64,000 bases of DNA from Hermodice carunculata (GCA_964020975.1 OZ026616.1:80696474-80760473), one strand, 5' to 3'; shown: positions 1-12,080, counted from the stretch's first letter. Translations and numbers: made by a program. The notes: a model not told the origin generated them from the sequence alone.

Positions 1-309
1 TCCTCCATATTATACACATATAGCTGTTAGATAGTTTTATACCTATACCATGGTACATGAACATGTAAGCCTGTTAATACTAGTTTGTAAGTAGACTCAG
101 AGTATACTCAAGGATCCAAAATTTAATAGCAATCTTATTATCTACTCAGAAAGAATTACTATGATGAAATACTAGGTAAAACATCATAGGTAGACAAGAC
201 AAATTGTTTGACAATAGAAATTTACCACATCAAATGTAACATCTGTGAAGTAAAATTGGAAATGCTATAGGCCTATGGAAACATGCATTAAAATCACAGT
301 AAATATCAA

Positions 310-1245
310 GCCACTTGACTTCCATGTCAGAACACTATGCCAATTTGATTACCATGGAAAAACACTCTGCCACACTGACCACCATGGCAGAACACTGTGC
401 CACTCTGGCAGAACACTGTGCCACTCTGACCACCATGGCAGAACACTGTGCCACTCTGACCACCATGGCAGAACACTATGCCACTCTGACCGCCATGGCA
501 GAACACTATGCCACTCTGACGACCATGGCAGAACACTATGCCACTCTGACCACCATGGCAGAACACTATGCCACTCTGACCACCGTGGCAGAACACTGTG
601 CCACTCTGACCACCATGGTAGAACACTGTGCCACTCTGACCACCATGGGAGAACACTACACCACTCTGACCACTATGGAATAACACTGTATCACTCTGAC
701 CACCATGGCAGAACACTGCATCACTCTGACCACTATATAAAACACTGCATCAGTCTGACCACTATGGAGGGAGCAAAGCACTACCTCTGACAACCATAGG
801 GCAACACTGCATTACTCTGACCACCATGGTAGAACACTGCATCACTACTGACCAGCATGGCAGAACACTGCACTACTCTGACCACCATGGCAGAACACTG
901 CATCACTCTGACCGCCATGGCAGATCACTGCACTACTCTGACCACCATGGCAGATCACTGCATCACTCTGACCACCATGGAAGAACACAGCATCACTATG
1001 ACCACCATGGCAGAACACAGCATCACTCTGACCGCCATGGCAGAACACAGCATCACTCTGACCACCATGGCAGAACACAGCATCATTCTGATTGCCATGG
1101 CAGAACACAGCATCACTCTGACCACCATGGCAGAACACTGCATCACTCTGACCACCATGGAGGGAGCATAACACCACCTCTGACAACCATAGGGCAACAC
1201 TGCATCACTCTGATCACCACAAGGGAGTACTACACCACTCTAACT
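310..1245. repeat. 30-bp minisatellite, about 30 copies
   Basis: Tandem array with a 30-bp unit built around CCATGGCAGAACACTG followed by a CACTCTGACCAC block. Two subfamilies follow each other: units with ATGCCACTCTG or GTGCCACTCTG up to about 720, then units with GCATCACTCTG. One copy near 400 is shortened. Because 30 is divisible by three, several frames on both strands stay open; these frames are by-products, not genes. Confidence 0.95.
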
Positions 1246-2186
1246 ACAGCAGCCGTCTTTTGGTAGACTCCTCTCCTGCCTTTTAAGACCATTTCACTGT
1301 GCAAAAGCACCTTTCAATGGTAATTTATTTCTTTTGCAAGATCTGACCAGTGACCTCCCAAGATGACCCCTAAAGACCACTTATCCATCTAGAAATTCTG
1401 CATTTCATGGAATTAAAACCCAGCTATTTTGTACAATACTCCTAAAATAATTTGTTAAAACCAGTTTACAAATTTGAAATATGTTTATAATACCAATGAA
1501 CGAGTAAACACAACTGAAAGAAGGAATGCCCAGGGTTATGTGACCACTTCTTGCAGGGCACTAGGAGTGATCTCTCAAAGGAGGAACTACTGTACCATTG
1601 GGGGGGGGGGGTGAGGACTGCACCGCCATGAGACACAATTTTGACATCAAGGTCATAGCTTGTGAAAACTGTTACTGGTTCAGCAAAACCAAGAAGTCAG
1701 CAAGATTAGACCTAACAAACCCAGCCTTTATAATAATAGTTAAAGGCTAGGATTGTCCTCTGTTTATTTACCCCTCACCATCCACTCTCCATCTTATACA
1801 CAGTGAAACTTCCTTGTAATCACACAATCTGTTCCATGAAAAATCAGTTCAATATCTGAAAATGTTCAACAAACAAATCAAAAAGTACATTAAAGGAATT
1901 TGACTGTAAGCCCTTCAAAACTCAGGTCCTGCAGGGAATATGATTGATATCTGTCATCACAATGATGTTTCACTGTACACACAAACGGCACATATTTCAG
2001 CTGAAGAATGGGTGATGCATGGGAACCAGCCTCTCATTGACAGTATGTGTATTTATTGACTCAGATAAGGAACTATTTTCACTGTAAAGTTTTTAAGGGT
2101 ATTATTGCCAAAGCAGAACTGTCCCTGACATGTTTTCACTAGTTTGAAGTTCTGATTGGCCTCCAGTTAAAAGCTGACTGTATAAA
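1246..2186. other. Unassigned spacer with a G homopolymer
   Basis: No gene or repeat family recognised. It holds a run of about 12 G at 1600-1611 and otherwise AT-rich unique-looking sequence. Confidence 0.5.
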
Positions 2187-2370
2187 TTAACTCTTTCAGT
2201 GCCAATCATGTTTAAAGTTGATCTACTTAGGTCAGACAAGTCTGAATTATCATTAGGATCCCAGATTCGTATTCCTAGTAAAATGGCCTTTCATTCAAGT
2301 AACAGTATGCCTGTAGTTCCAGAGATAAAAGCTGTTGACTTAGTCCAAAATTTGGCACTGATAAGGTTAA
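2187..2370. mobile_element. TTAA-flanked MITE, family 1 (short copy)
   Basis: Starts TTAACTCTTTCAGTGCCAA and ends with the inverted TTGGCACTGATAAGGTTAA. The TTAA at both edges fits a TTAA target duplication as made by piggyBac-type transposases (inference). An AAAGCTGTTGACT core word is shared with the other copies. No coding capacity. Confidence 0.75.
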
Positions 2371-2375
2371 TATTT

Positions 2376-2586
2376 ACACTGTGAACACTTATATTTTTGC
2401 GGGTTCTAATTTTGGCAGTTTTTGCATTTTGGACCTTTCACTGAAACTTTAACTTCAGTATTATTGTTATAATTCCTATCCACACCACCTCAAAAATCTT
2501 TTTCCCTGGCTTCTTATTTTGACAGTTTTGAAGCATCAGCAAAATAAACAAAAATAAAAACAGTGAAATTAAATGAATTCACAGTA
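2376..2586. mobile_element. MITE with CACTGTGAAT / ATTCACAGT ends
   Basis: Inverted ends read ACTGTGAACACTTAT and AAATGAATTCACAGT. The interior shares GCATTTTGGACCTTTCAC and TTTTGAAGCATCAGC with the copy at 48935-49147. Non-coding, non-autonomous. Confidence 0.65.
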
Positions 2587-2963
2587 TCTCTGCATGGCTT
2601 TCAGAGAACAGCATCCATCTTTGTACAGGTCTACTATGTGCCTCATCCACTGGCCGGGTCTGTGCCACTTTTTTTAGAATATACAAAATTCTAGTGTGCT
2701 GCATACTCTGCTGAAGACAGCATTATAATGGAGACTGTCAGGTACATTTCAGGGTATAATAGGTGAGAGTATCACTTAATTTCTAGATAATTTAAGGTAA
2801 GCAAAAGTGCCCTGAAGATATTTAAGGGGGATGGTTTATTACTCTTGTACCCTCAGGTGGAAACCCTGCAAGTCTCAGTTGGGTATCACCCACAATTCAG
2901 TACTGTCCTGTACACACACTTCGTCTCCGCCTTGGCATATTTTGTGCCTTTGTTTTTTTTGTT

Positions 2964-3077
2964 TAAGAGATCAGCACGTATCACGGCAACAAGGATGTTC
3001 AAATGGCCTGACAGATAACACGAAACATGATGCCCCCATTTCAGGGAGGGGCACATGAACATACCTGTCAACATTCC
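2964..3077. repeat. Dispersed repeat, copy 1
   Basis: This segment (AAGAGATCAGCACGTATCAC onward) recurs at 4563-4678 with a few differences, and both copies run into ACCTGTCAACATTCCAC. It is part of a repeat family of unknown class. Confidence 0.7.
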
Positions 3078-3264
3078 ACACGTCAAAATGGGGAGATTTT
3101 TGTAAATTTGATAAATTCATGGGAGACATATGTATTTTAACAAAGAATTTAAGTAGAAAATGCTAAATTTTCAAGAGGGAGATTCTGCAAAATTTTGCAA
3201 GTAAATAAAAAAATTGGGGTGAAAAAGTGGGAGACTGCCACTTTATGGGGGAGACTTGACAGGT
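3063..3264. mobile_element. MITE with ACCTGTCAA ends
   Basis: Begins ACCTGTCAACATTCC and ends GACTTGACAGGT, an inverted pair. The interior has GGGAGACTGCC and AGAGGGAGATTCTGC words. A relative in the other orientation lies at 25893-26082. Non-coding. Confidence 0.55.
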
Positions 3265-3311
3265 GTGCACATAATTACAGTGCTCCTTTTTTCACAATCC
3301 TGGCAGAGGGG

Positions 3312-4252
3312 CCCACAGTGTAGACTGTGTTATACCCTAGACTGTGTCATACCCTAGACTGTGTCATACCCTATAGGCTGTGTTATACCCCAGACTGTGT
3401 TACACCCTAGACTGTGTCATACCCTATAGGCTGTGTTATACCCCAGACTGTGTTACACCCTAGACTGTGTCATACCCTATAGGCTGTGTTATACCCCAGA
3501 CTGTGTTACACCCTAGACTGTGTCATACCCTATAGGCTGTGTTATACCCCAGACTGTGTTACACCCTAGACTGTGTCATACCCTATAGGCTGTGTTATAC
3601 CCCAGACTGTATTACACCCTAGACTGTGTCAGACCCTATAGGCTGTGTTATACCCCAGACTGTTACACCCTAGACTGTGTCATACCCTACAGGCTGTGTT
3701 ATACCCCAGACTGTGTTACACCCTAGACTGTGTCATACCCTATAGGCTGTGTTATACCCCAGACTGTGTTACACCCTAGACTGTGTCATACCCTATAGGC
3801 TGTGTTATACCCCAGACTGTGTTACACCCTAGACTGTGTCATACCCTATAGGCTGTGTTATACCCCAGACTGTGTTACACCCTAGACTGTGTCATACCCT
3901 ATAGGCTGTGTTATACCCCAGACTGTATTACACCCTAGACTGTGTCAGACCCTATAGGCTGTGTTATACCCCAGACTGTTACACCCTAGACTGTGTCATA
4001 CCCTATAGGCTGTGTTATACCCCAGACTGTGTTACACCCTAGACTGTGTCATACCCTATAGGCTGTGTTATACCCCAGACTGTGTTACACCCTAGACTGT
4101 GTCATACCCTATAGGCTGTGTTATACCCCAGACTGTGTTACACCCTAGACTGTGTCATACCCCATAGGCTGTGTTATACCCCAGACTGTTACACCCTAGA
4201 CTGTGTCATACCCTATAGGCTGTGTTATACCCCAGACTGTGTTATACCCAGT
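3312..4252. repeat. 54-bp minisatellite with higher-order structure
   Basis: About 17 tandem units of 54 bp, each made of three related 17-19-bp subunits (AGACTGTGTTACACCCT, AGACTGTGTCATACCCT, ATAGGCTGTGTTATACCCC). A marked variant pair (ACTGTATTACACC plus GTGTCAGACCC, then a shortened ACTGTTACACC) occurs at 3605-3670 and again at 3922-3985, so six-unit blocks of about 317 bp have themselves been duplicated. Confidence 0.95.
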
Positions 4253-4286
4253 CCGCCTTTTAACAGAGGAATTTCTAACATAGAAG

Positions 4287-4452
4287 TACAGTGGAACCTC
4301 CCTATTAAGACCACCTAATGTGGTCTTAATAGGGAAGTGGGCTCACTGGAGATATAATTTAACTAACGATAAACAAAAACCAGTCTTTACATTAGTGGTC
4401 TTAATACAAAAACAGTCCCATAAAGGTGGCCTGAATTGGAGATTCTACTGTA
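4287..4452. mobile_element. Pogo-like MITE (CAGTGGAACCTCC ends)
   Basis: Bounded by TA: TACAGTGGAACCTCCCTAT at the left and GGAGATTCTACTGTA at the right. The internal motif TGGTCTTAATAGGGA repeats in both orientations. The ends resemble pogo/Tigger-group elements with TA target sites (family knowledge). A second copy lies at 39241-39421. Confidence 0.7.
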
Positions 4453-4562
4453 TTTGGATGTGCTTCAGGGGAATGGAGAGACTGTAGCGTTATATAAGAA
4501 TGTGCGCTAAAGAGTGGTGTTATTAAAGAGGAAGCACTTTCTTAAGAAAAAGTTACATACTT

Positions 4563-4678
4563 TAAGAGATCGACACGTATCAGGGCAACAAGGATGTTCA
4601 AATGGCCCGACAGGTAACACGAAACATGACACCCCCATTTCAGGGAGGGACAAACAAATATACCTGTCAACATTCCAC
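4563..4678. repeat. Dispersed repeat, copy 2
   Basis: Second copy of the segment at 2964-3077. It stops at ACATTCCACC and is followed directly by GAACATAAAATATA, the tail word of the tRNA-derived SINE located 240 bp downstream. Confidence 0.65.
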
Positions 4679-4832
4679 CGAACATAAAATATATATTTTT
4701 GGCATTTCCTTAATGCTGGTGGATTTAAGTCCCCGATTCTGGAAATATATGCCGACTCAGTAAATATACTGCATAACCGTGTTGATATGCCACTTGCACA
4801 TAACTACCTCCATTGAACCATTCTTTTAAGAA

Positions 4833-4940
4833 TGGGGATTTGGTCGAGTGGATATGTGCGTTTCCCATTTCAGCTAGGCGACTGGTGCCAAAGGTTGCAG
4901 GTTCGAGTCCCACTCGTTCCGAACATAAAATATAAACAAT
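4833..4940 (+). mobile_element. tRNA-derived SINE, family B
   Basis: The polymerase III A box TGGTCGAGTGG (4841-4851) and B box GGTTCGAGTCC (about 4900-4910) are spaced as in a tRNA-like head, followed by CGTTCCGAACATAAAATATA as an AT-rich tail. Other members: 5'-truncated minus copy at 33389-33465, and a diverged minus copy near 47350-47475. An outer inverted pair GGTGGATTTA (4718) / TAAATCCACC (5003) may mark a host MITE. Confidence 0.7.
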
Positions 4941-5035
4941 AACCATATCACACTGATACTTAACATTAACTGTGGGTACTGCTATATCATGCATAAATCC
5001 ACCCCTTATGACTGAGCCTGTTAAATTAGCTGAGG

Positions 5036-5846
5036 ATTATTATTTGTGAATGCATACATATTGCCCCACATTGATTATTGCTGTACCATATGGGGAAACT
5101 GCAACAGGATGTTATTTGGAAAAGTGAAAAGGTTTCACAAGGTAGCAGCTTACCTGATGGCACATCCATGTGTCCATCAGAGCTATAAAGAAGTAAAACT
5201 GGATGACACTGGAGGAAAGAATTAAATTTAAGAAGGCAATACTTGTGTAAAAACCCTTGAATAAGCTGGCACCTGATTATATGCAAGAAATGTTTGCATA
5301 TGTCAAAGACAATCACTGTGAATTTACGGTCAGCTGCCAAGGACATGCTGTATGTCCCACAACCAAATACTGAACAGGGACGATGTGCACTACGTTATGA
5401 TGGTGTAGTCATTTGGAACAGTCTGCCATTGGAAATGAGATGTGCCAGAAATGTGTATACAGTGATCCCTGTCTTGAGAGACCACCCCTAGGGCAGGTCA
5501 AAATGTGGTCTCTCAAAACAGGTGGTCTTTCATTAGAGGTATAATAACATGGAAAAGATACCACAGTGTTCTGAGAGAGTGGTCTTAAAAAGATATGCGG
5601 TCTCTCACTACAGGGAACATCTCTCAAGACAGGTACCACTGTATATTTAAGAAACAGTGTGCTAAGTTTATTATACTCATAGATAGTCAAACAATTACTA
5701 CGGTACATGTACTGATATATAATATACAACTGGGCAAATTTACTGTATGTAACCAATCTAGAGGGCCTCAGGGATGATTAGTATACCCTGGTATGCTGAG
5801 TTACCCTCAGAAAATAAATAAATATATATATATATATATATATTAT
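5036..5846 (+). mobile_element. LINE 3' fragment (CR1/L2-like), split by a MITE
   Basis: Broken frames read like the C-terminus of a non-LTR reverse transcriptase: a PHIDYC-IWGNC segment at about 5070-5105, and VIWNSLPLEMRCARNVY at about 5408-5457, matching the typical W-NSLP ending before the stop. A TA-flanked MITE interrupts it at 5458-5643, after which FKKQCAKF continues the same C-terminal block. The 3' UTR ends in AAATAAATA and (AT)n at 5822-5846. Stops and frameshifts make it a dead 5'-truncated copy. Confidence 0.75.
5458..5643. mobile_element. Pogo-like MITE (CAGTGATCCCTGTC ends) inside a LINE
   Basis: TIRs TACAGTGATCCCTGTCTTGA and ACAGGTACCACTGTA. The interior repeats GGTCTCTCA words. 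It interrupts the C-terminal reading frame of the LINE fragment at a TA, so it is younger than that LINE. Confidence 0.8.
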
Positions 5847-6344
5847 AGGTCCCATATAAAATTCATGAGAAAAACTGTATACTGGGATGTGTATATAGTG
5901 AACAAATGCATGCATAACAAGAAATAAAAAAGCTGAATAAAAAAATATGTATTTTTTTTTTAACATTTAAATTGTAGCCACGTGTCAGCTTCCATCAAAG
6001 ACTGTTATTTGTGTTTGCATACTTAACATTTTGTGGCCTGGAACTTTAGTAGTCTTAAAAAATGTCCTGGGCAATGTGCTTCTCACACACAATGCCACAA
6101 AGTGCTTCTCATTCTTTGTGCACTATGCACTAGTTACTATCTATGTAACTTTTCTCAGACCAAGTTAACATATATTTTTTACACTAACCTGGCTGGCCTT
6201 CTTCAATTTCTCCAGCCCAGGAGTTGTTCATGAATAGGATACCATGCATCACTTGTACTTTTTACCATTCCTGTTTGGCTACATCACTGTGATAAAAACT
6301 ACTCCGCAATGGGACTTCCAGATCATGTCTCATCCATGTCACAC
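5847..6344. other. Unassigned AT-rich spacer
   Basis: No gene seen. A 9-T run lies near 5951. Confidence 0.45.
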
Positions 6345-6575
6345 TTAACCCTTTCCTCTTTGAATAATATTAAGACTTACTCAACTGCTTTCTTAAGTAT
6401 GCATTAAGTGTCATGAAAGCTGCTGTCCTAGGTCATGTTATCTTGATAGGTCCAATCTACAATTCTCATTCACCTTATTTTTCACTCATGCTGAAATTAG
6501 TGTTAACACCACAGCAGACAATATTTGACCATCAGTCAGTTTTGGACAGGTTAAAACATCTGGATTTACAATTAC
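6345..6575. mobile_element. TTAA-flanked MITE, family 2 (degraded)
   Basis: Starts TTAACCCTTTCCTCTTTGAA. The GGTCATGTTATCTTGATAGG and ATTTGACCATCAGTCAGTTT blocks match the copy at 7421-7669. The distal end is lost where a family 3 element begins. Confidence 0.65.
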
Positions 6576-6754
6576 TTAACTCATTCCATACTATGGTCAA
6601 AGGTCTTGGTCAGTGGTTCTGGCACTAACATAAGACTATAAGCAAGTTGGTACTTGAACGAAAGCTCTTTTCATGAAGAATTTAGACATGCAATTGTAGT
6701 ATTAAATCTACATAAATATACGGAAAAATCAGGGACTGGCATGGAATGAGTTAA
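6576..6754. mobile_element. TTAA-flanked MITE, family 3
   Basis: TTAACTCATTCCATACTATG at the left and CTGGCATGGAATGAGTTAA at the right. The interior (GAAAGCTCTTTTCATGAAGA) matches the copy at 40830-41052. Confidence 0.8.
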
Positions 6755-6863
6755 ATATGGCATGTTTTCATGTACATGTCAGTCATACAAGGACAGCCTG
6801 AGCAAGTGTGACAATCAAGGAACTGGAAAACCCTATACTATAATGGACCACTTTAATGTAATA

Positions 6864-7041
6864 TACAGTGGTCCCTGTCTTGAAAGGTCACTCCCATGAG
6901 AGGCCACCTGCCTTGACAGACCACATCTGACAGGTTCCTGCACTATCTTTTCCATGTTATTGTACGTCTAATGAGAGGCCACTTTGGGGCTTACTTTTGG
7001 GCCTGCCTTTGGGGTGGCCTCTCAAGACCGGGACCACTGTA
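6864..7041. mobile_element. Pogo-like MITE (CAGTGGTCCCTGTC ends)
   Basis: TIRs TACAGTGGTCCCTGTCTTGA and CTCAAGACCGGGACCACTGT. Same family as 5458-5643, 16942-17121 and 45906-46074. Confidence 0.85.
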
Positions 7042-7420
7042 CTGGTTAATATCAATATGCCTGCAGGTGTATATGAGTACCTTGTGATTTATTACAGAGA
7101 TACTGTAATTTGCTTTAATTTTGCTGTCTTCTTATTTTCATTTATTTCCTTGACAGCACAAAACCTGCACCTAAGCACAGTAAAACAGTATTTTATTGTT
7201 GTTTGAACAGGAAATTTTGCATGCAAAATAGTGAAATTAAAACAATAGTGAAAAGTCAAAAACAGAAAAACTGTGAAAACTTAAAACCTGTGAAAATTTT
7301 TTTAAAAATACAGTATTATAAAATGATATCTGTTTCTATTACTCAGTACATATTTATTTACATGTATTTCTACATATGAATCATCAGAATCTCCAGGTAC
7401 ACATTATACAGGTTCAATTG

Positions 7421-7669
7421 TTAACCCTTTCCCCCTTCAATGAGGACCGAAACAACTTTCCTTGGCATGGGTTGGGCACTGTAGTTGGGCACACTGTCCC
7501 ACCCATGCCAAGGAAAACTGTTAACCTAAGGCATGTTATCTTGATAGGTCTTATCTACAATTCTCATTCAAACTGTTTTTCATCACTGTTGAAATTGGTT
7601 AAAAACATTGAAGCAGACGACATCTGACCACCAGCCAGTTTTTCGCTGGCTTCAGGGAGAAAGGGTTAA
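7421..7669. mobile_element. TTAA-flanked MITE, family 2
   Basis: TTAACCCTTTCCCCCTTCAA and GGGAGAAAGGGTTAA ends. It has an imperfect central hairpin around TTCCTTGGCATGGGTTGGGC at 7460-7520. Reverse orientation relative to the 50612-50841 copy. Confidence 0.85.
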
Positions 7670-9304
7670 TACCTGCATGATATGTGGGTCTATATATAAG
7701 ATACCACAAATCTGTGACAAAGTCACATGGGTAAATAAAGGGATAACATCTGGCAACTTTGTTTGTCAAATTCATGCTTTATATTCATAAGTATCAAATA
7801 TTGATTTTGGGTTAATATCAATAATACAGTCCCTATCATATGGGCAACCTGGAATTGATTTTGTGGTCTTGTGTCAACAATTCTGAACATAGGCATGCCA
7901 TGAAGTAAAAACAATGTAAAGTTGTATCAAAGCATTTCTGTAAGCCACATGTATCATTGAACATTTTGTAAATATCTCCTGGCAAAAAATAATAAAAAAT
8001 ACAAAAGGCTATCATATGAGAACAGCCTGTACTCAGCTGACCTGTTTTTACTAAGCCCCCATTAAGCTAAGCAGTGCTAATCCTACATTGTAGCCAGTGA
8101 CTTTTCAAAGAAAAAAATATAAATTGGAATAAAATGCCAACAGATTTGCTGAAATAAAATGCAACAATGCTCTGTTACCATCATTACCATGTCAAGGTTA
8201 TCCATGCTGACCACATTTCACACAGCCTCCCCCCCCCCCCCCCCCCCCAGTCCATCCCGACAAGTTTGAACTGCATGCAAATCCTATGGACGAGTTCAAA
8301 CAAAAAATGGATAGCCATTGGCCTGAATCTGACCTTTTAAGGTCAAAGGTATGTACATGTATAATCAAAACTATGCACCTAGTATCACTACCTAGATAAA
8401 AGGAAATGTTACTTATGTACACTGATGCAAGGGCTGCCTGGTTTTGACTAATTTCCCAGCTTGCTAAAAAGGCCCAACATTGAATAAGATATCTGTACAA
8501 AAAAAGTAATTATGAGTCAAAAAGCCATGTTACAGGTGACAACGTTATTGAGGAAAATTAGACTGTAATGTTATACGATATTAGCACTTATATTCTGACC
8601 AGGCAAGTAAATCTTCCTAACATGGGACCACTCACTCCATCCAGGGCAAGGCAGGACGTTCTGTCAGGACAAAAGACATGATACAGGTTGCTCTATTCAT
8701 ATGTAACAGTAGCCTTAGTGATTGTTTTTAATTATGTACTTTCTATTATGCTCTGCAAAGTTGAGATATAGCCCACTCAATTGAAATGAAAAATTCTTGC
8801 AACTCTCCACCAAGTAGCAGCTTTGTCAGTCTAGAGATACACAATGACCTCTCCACTCTGTACTTCCCAGGAGGTAGGCTAGTGTCTAGCACTGACTGAC
8901 TGTTGTAAACAAAGTGAAACTGACATGTGTTCTAATATCTTCTTGAGAAGATTTTCAATATTTTGTCCTAAAAAAAACAACAACTAAATATGGTGTATCT
9001 GATGATGTTAATTTCAATTTAACAAATGTTAAATGTAGCGGTAACAGATGAAAACAACCTCGCCAACAACTAAAGTAGACTGGTCCTCATCAACAGCGAA
9101 CTCGCACAAAGCAATATAACTGGGGAAAAGACTGGGCAGAAACTGCTTCCTCTTGGTACAACCACACAAATGGCTGGAGCCAAGAAACAATGTTCTTGTG
9201 CAAAAATGAGGAAAAAAACTTCTTCACACAATAGCAAAAACAGACCCTACTATAACGGTTGAATATCTTTTATTACTGTGGTAAATTACAATGATTAAAG
9301 ATAT
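7670..9304. other. Unassigned spacer with a 20-C homopolymer
   Basis: No coding signal recognised. A run of 20 C lies at 8229-8248. Confidence 0.5.
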
Positions 9305-10910
9305 AACAAGAGGGCTGTGTGAACATCCCGTGCCTCAGCTGATCTCGACATTCATCACACTTGCAGCTCTATGAACTTGGGAAAGGATCAAGGACACCAT
9401 GTTCTGAGTAAGTCTGAACTTTATAGAAGAACACTTACATGTGCAACATCAAAGTTCAAGTAGTTCTCAAGTTATAATGAAGAGTAAAATTCATGTATGT
9501 TGCACTGTGACCCCACAAACGAGGTCAAGGTCATTCATGTACTGTCTCAGCATGACCTTCATACAGAATAATTAACATGTGTAGCTAACTTTAAACAGAT
9601 CTCAAGTTATCAAGTAAACAGTAAATTTCGTGTCAGTTGTCCTGTGAATTAGCATTAGAATGCCCATTGATTTACATAGTAATCAACAGGAAAGCTGCAT
9701 TGAACGATAAGCACCAGAATTGAAAATCCTTAAAAATCAGGAATCCAAAGCAGTGCCACCTACTAAACAACTGTTTGACCCTTCCACAACAACATATCCA
9801 TCACATGTCAGCTTAATCTGAGGGACGGTTCTGAGAGCAAGTGAAAAATAGCAAAACCATACAAAAAATTCATAAAAAAAATTGCAGCGCCACCTGGTGA
9901 ACAAATTGGGAACTAGGTGTCCCTGGGAGTGTCTATGTACGATATCAAAGCATTTGGGTGAGAGGTTTCAGAGGAGATGAATTTTGAAGGTTTGCCCCAA
10001 AAAAGAACAAAAAAATTCATAAAAAATCCAAAAATCAATAGAGCGTGACCATTTGAACAAACTTCGTAGAGATCCACCCAAGGCACATCCGCACCAAGTT
10101 TGAAGTAAATCTGGTCAATATTATTTAAGTTATGACCATTACAAGAAATTCCCATGTTAAACTTTCCTATTAAAACCTTTGTTGAGATTTTTGAAAAAAA
10201 ATCATAAAAAAATCCAAAATTTATTGGAACATGACCATTGGAACAAATCTGGTAGACACCCACCCAAGGTACATTGCCACCAAGTTTGCAGTAAATCTGG
10301 ATGACGGTTTTGGAGAAAAAGTCGAAAATGTAAATTAGCATTAGAATGCCCATTGACTTACATGGTAATCAATAGGAAAGGTGCATTTACCCCAAAGGAG
10401 CCGAATTGAACAAATCATTAAAAATCAGGAATCCTCAGCATTCCCACATAGCGAACAATTTTGTTTGGCCCTTCCATAAGGCACATTTCCACCATGTTTC
10501 AGCTTAATCTGAGTGATGGTTCTGGACAAGAAGTCGAAAATAGCTATAACACACAAAAATTCATAAAAAATTAGAAAAAAATTGCAGCGCCACCTGGTGA
10601 ACAAATTAAGAACTACGAGTCCAAGGGAGTATTCCTATGTGATATCAAAGCAATCGGGTGAGCGGTTTTGGAGAAGATTTTTTAAGATTTACCCGAAAAA
10701 GAACAAAAAAATCATAAAAAATCCAAAAATCACTGGACCATGACCATTTGAACAAACCTGGTAGAGACCCACCCAAGGCACATCTCCACCAAGTTTGAAG
10801 TGGATCTGGCTGACGGTTTTTGCGAAGAAGTCGAAAATGTGAATTGTGGACGACGGACGGACGACGGACCCTCACAAAACCTCAGCTGACTGACAAGTCA
10901 GCTGAGGTAA
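9305..10910 (+). mobile_element. Helitron-like/pearl-like long repeat with hairpin 3' end
   Basis: Opens with AACAAGAGGGCTGTG and contains two diverged tandem blocks of about 680 bp (GCAGCGCCACCTGGTGAACA at about 9884 and again at about 10585, each followed by a GAACAAAAAAATCATAAAAA stretch). It ends with a GGACGACGGACGG tract and a perfect 12-bp-stem hairpin at 10880-10907 (CCTCAGCTGACT, loop GACA). Internal tandem blocks plus a 3' hairpin fit non-autonomous Helentron/pearl elements of bivalves (inference). No ORF. Confidence 0.6.
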
Positions 10911-11148
10911 AAACTCTTTAAGTGCCAAATTTTGGACTGAGTTAACAGCTTTTCTTGTCAAGCATTTGGGGCAATGCATACTAAGTAAAGCTGTTGACCT
11001 TGGATATTTTCCCTGGAACTAGAGGCATGCTGGTACTTGAATGAAAGGTATCTTTACGAGGAATACAAATCTGAAATCCTAACAATTTTTTAGACTATTT
11101 TGACTTAAGTAGATTGACTTAAGATGTGATTGGCACTGAAAGACTTAA
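10908..11148. mobile_element. TTAA-type MITE, family 1
   Basis: Begins at the tail of the preceding hairpin repeat (ACTCTTTAAGTGCCAAATTT) and ends TTGGCACTGAAAGACTTAA. The core carries ACTGAGTTAACAGC and AAAGCTGTTGACC. Confidence 0.75.
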
Positions 11149-12080
11149 TTCAAGAGTTTTTGAAAATTTAGTTAAAAAGTGCAAATGCAATAGATGGATG
11201 GATGGATGGATGGATGGATGGATGGATGGATGGATGACAGAGGGTTGACCATCCTATAAGCTCAGCTGACAGTCTAGTCAGCACAGCTTACAAATACCTT
11301 AAAACATCACATCAACGGCAAAACTGTGGTCGGTCCCAGGAGAATGAATGTTAGTCTTTTCCCACTGAAGATTCAGCCCACATTCTCCTGATATTCTTGG
11401 AATGCTGGCCTTCCAATATATGCAGTGTCTCACAAGACACCTGCTGCTCGGTATAACAGTCTGTGCTTACCTGTTACGCCCAATTCTCTCCCAGTCTTTG
11501 ACCAAAATCTTCAGCTCATCACTAGATTTAAGGGCCACACCATTCAGGTCAAAGGTCAAGGTCTGAAGTTTAAAAGAAAAGAAAATACATACATAATTGA
11601 TATATTAATAATTAAATACATTACCATTATTACTGATGGATAAATTCAAGGATAGAGCCAACAAAACTGGGTGTATGCATGTGTACATGCATTGTACTAG
11701 CTTTCAAATTACCTGCCTAGACAGACAAACCCTTCTCATCATCACATGAAATGCAGCATTGTGACTGACAGTCTGAGGAAGACTTACTCCATGTGTTCTA
11801 CCTATAGGTCTTGCCCGAGTTGGAATACATGTACACGTACATAAGTGTCAACATTAACGCCAGGGTAGTAACTGGTGAATCTACAAAGACCATCTTTGTG
11901 ACAATTCTTCTCGGATCTGACTGATCAAATTTCAAAATATAAGGAATTATTTAGTTAACAATAACTGTTAAACAACCTCTTTTCAATTATGTTTTAATTG
12001 TTGTTTCTGATACTAATACACAGGAGAGCTGATGATTTATTGAAAACAAAAGTCAAGCTACCATTCAAGCAAAGAAAACC
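11149..12080. other. Spacer with GATG microsatellite
   Basis: A (GATG)n tract of about 45 bp lies at 11192-11236. At 11240-11300 a decayed hairpin-repeat end (TATAAGCTCAGCTGACAG) is visible. No gene recognised. Confidence 0.5.

Noticed and set aside
275-1266. Long open frames on both strands (up to 171 codons)
   Set aside because: They are produced by a 30-bp tandem repeat without stops; open simultaneously on both strands, no domain.
4833-4915. tRNA gene at the TGGTCGAGTGG / GGTTCGAGTCC pair
   Set aside because: Copies elsewhere share the non-tRNA tail; the acceptor stem does not pair well by eye.
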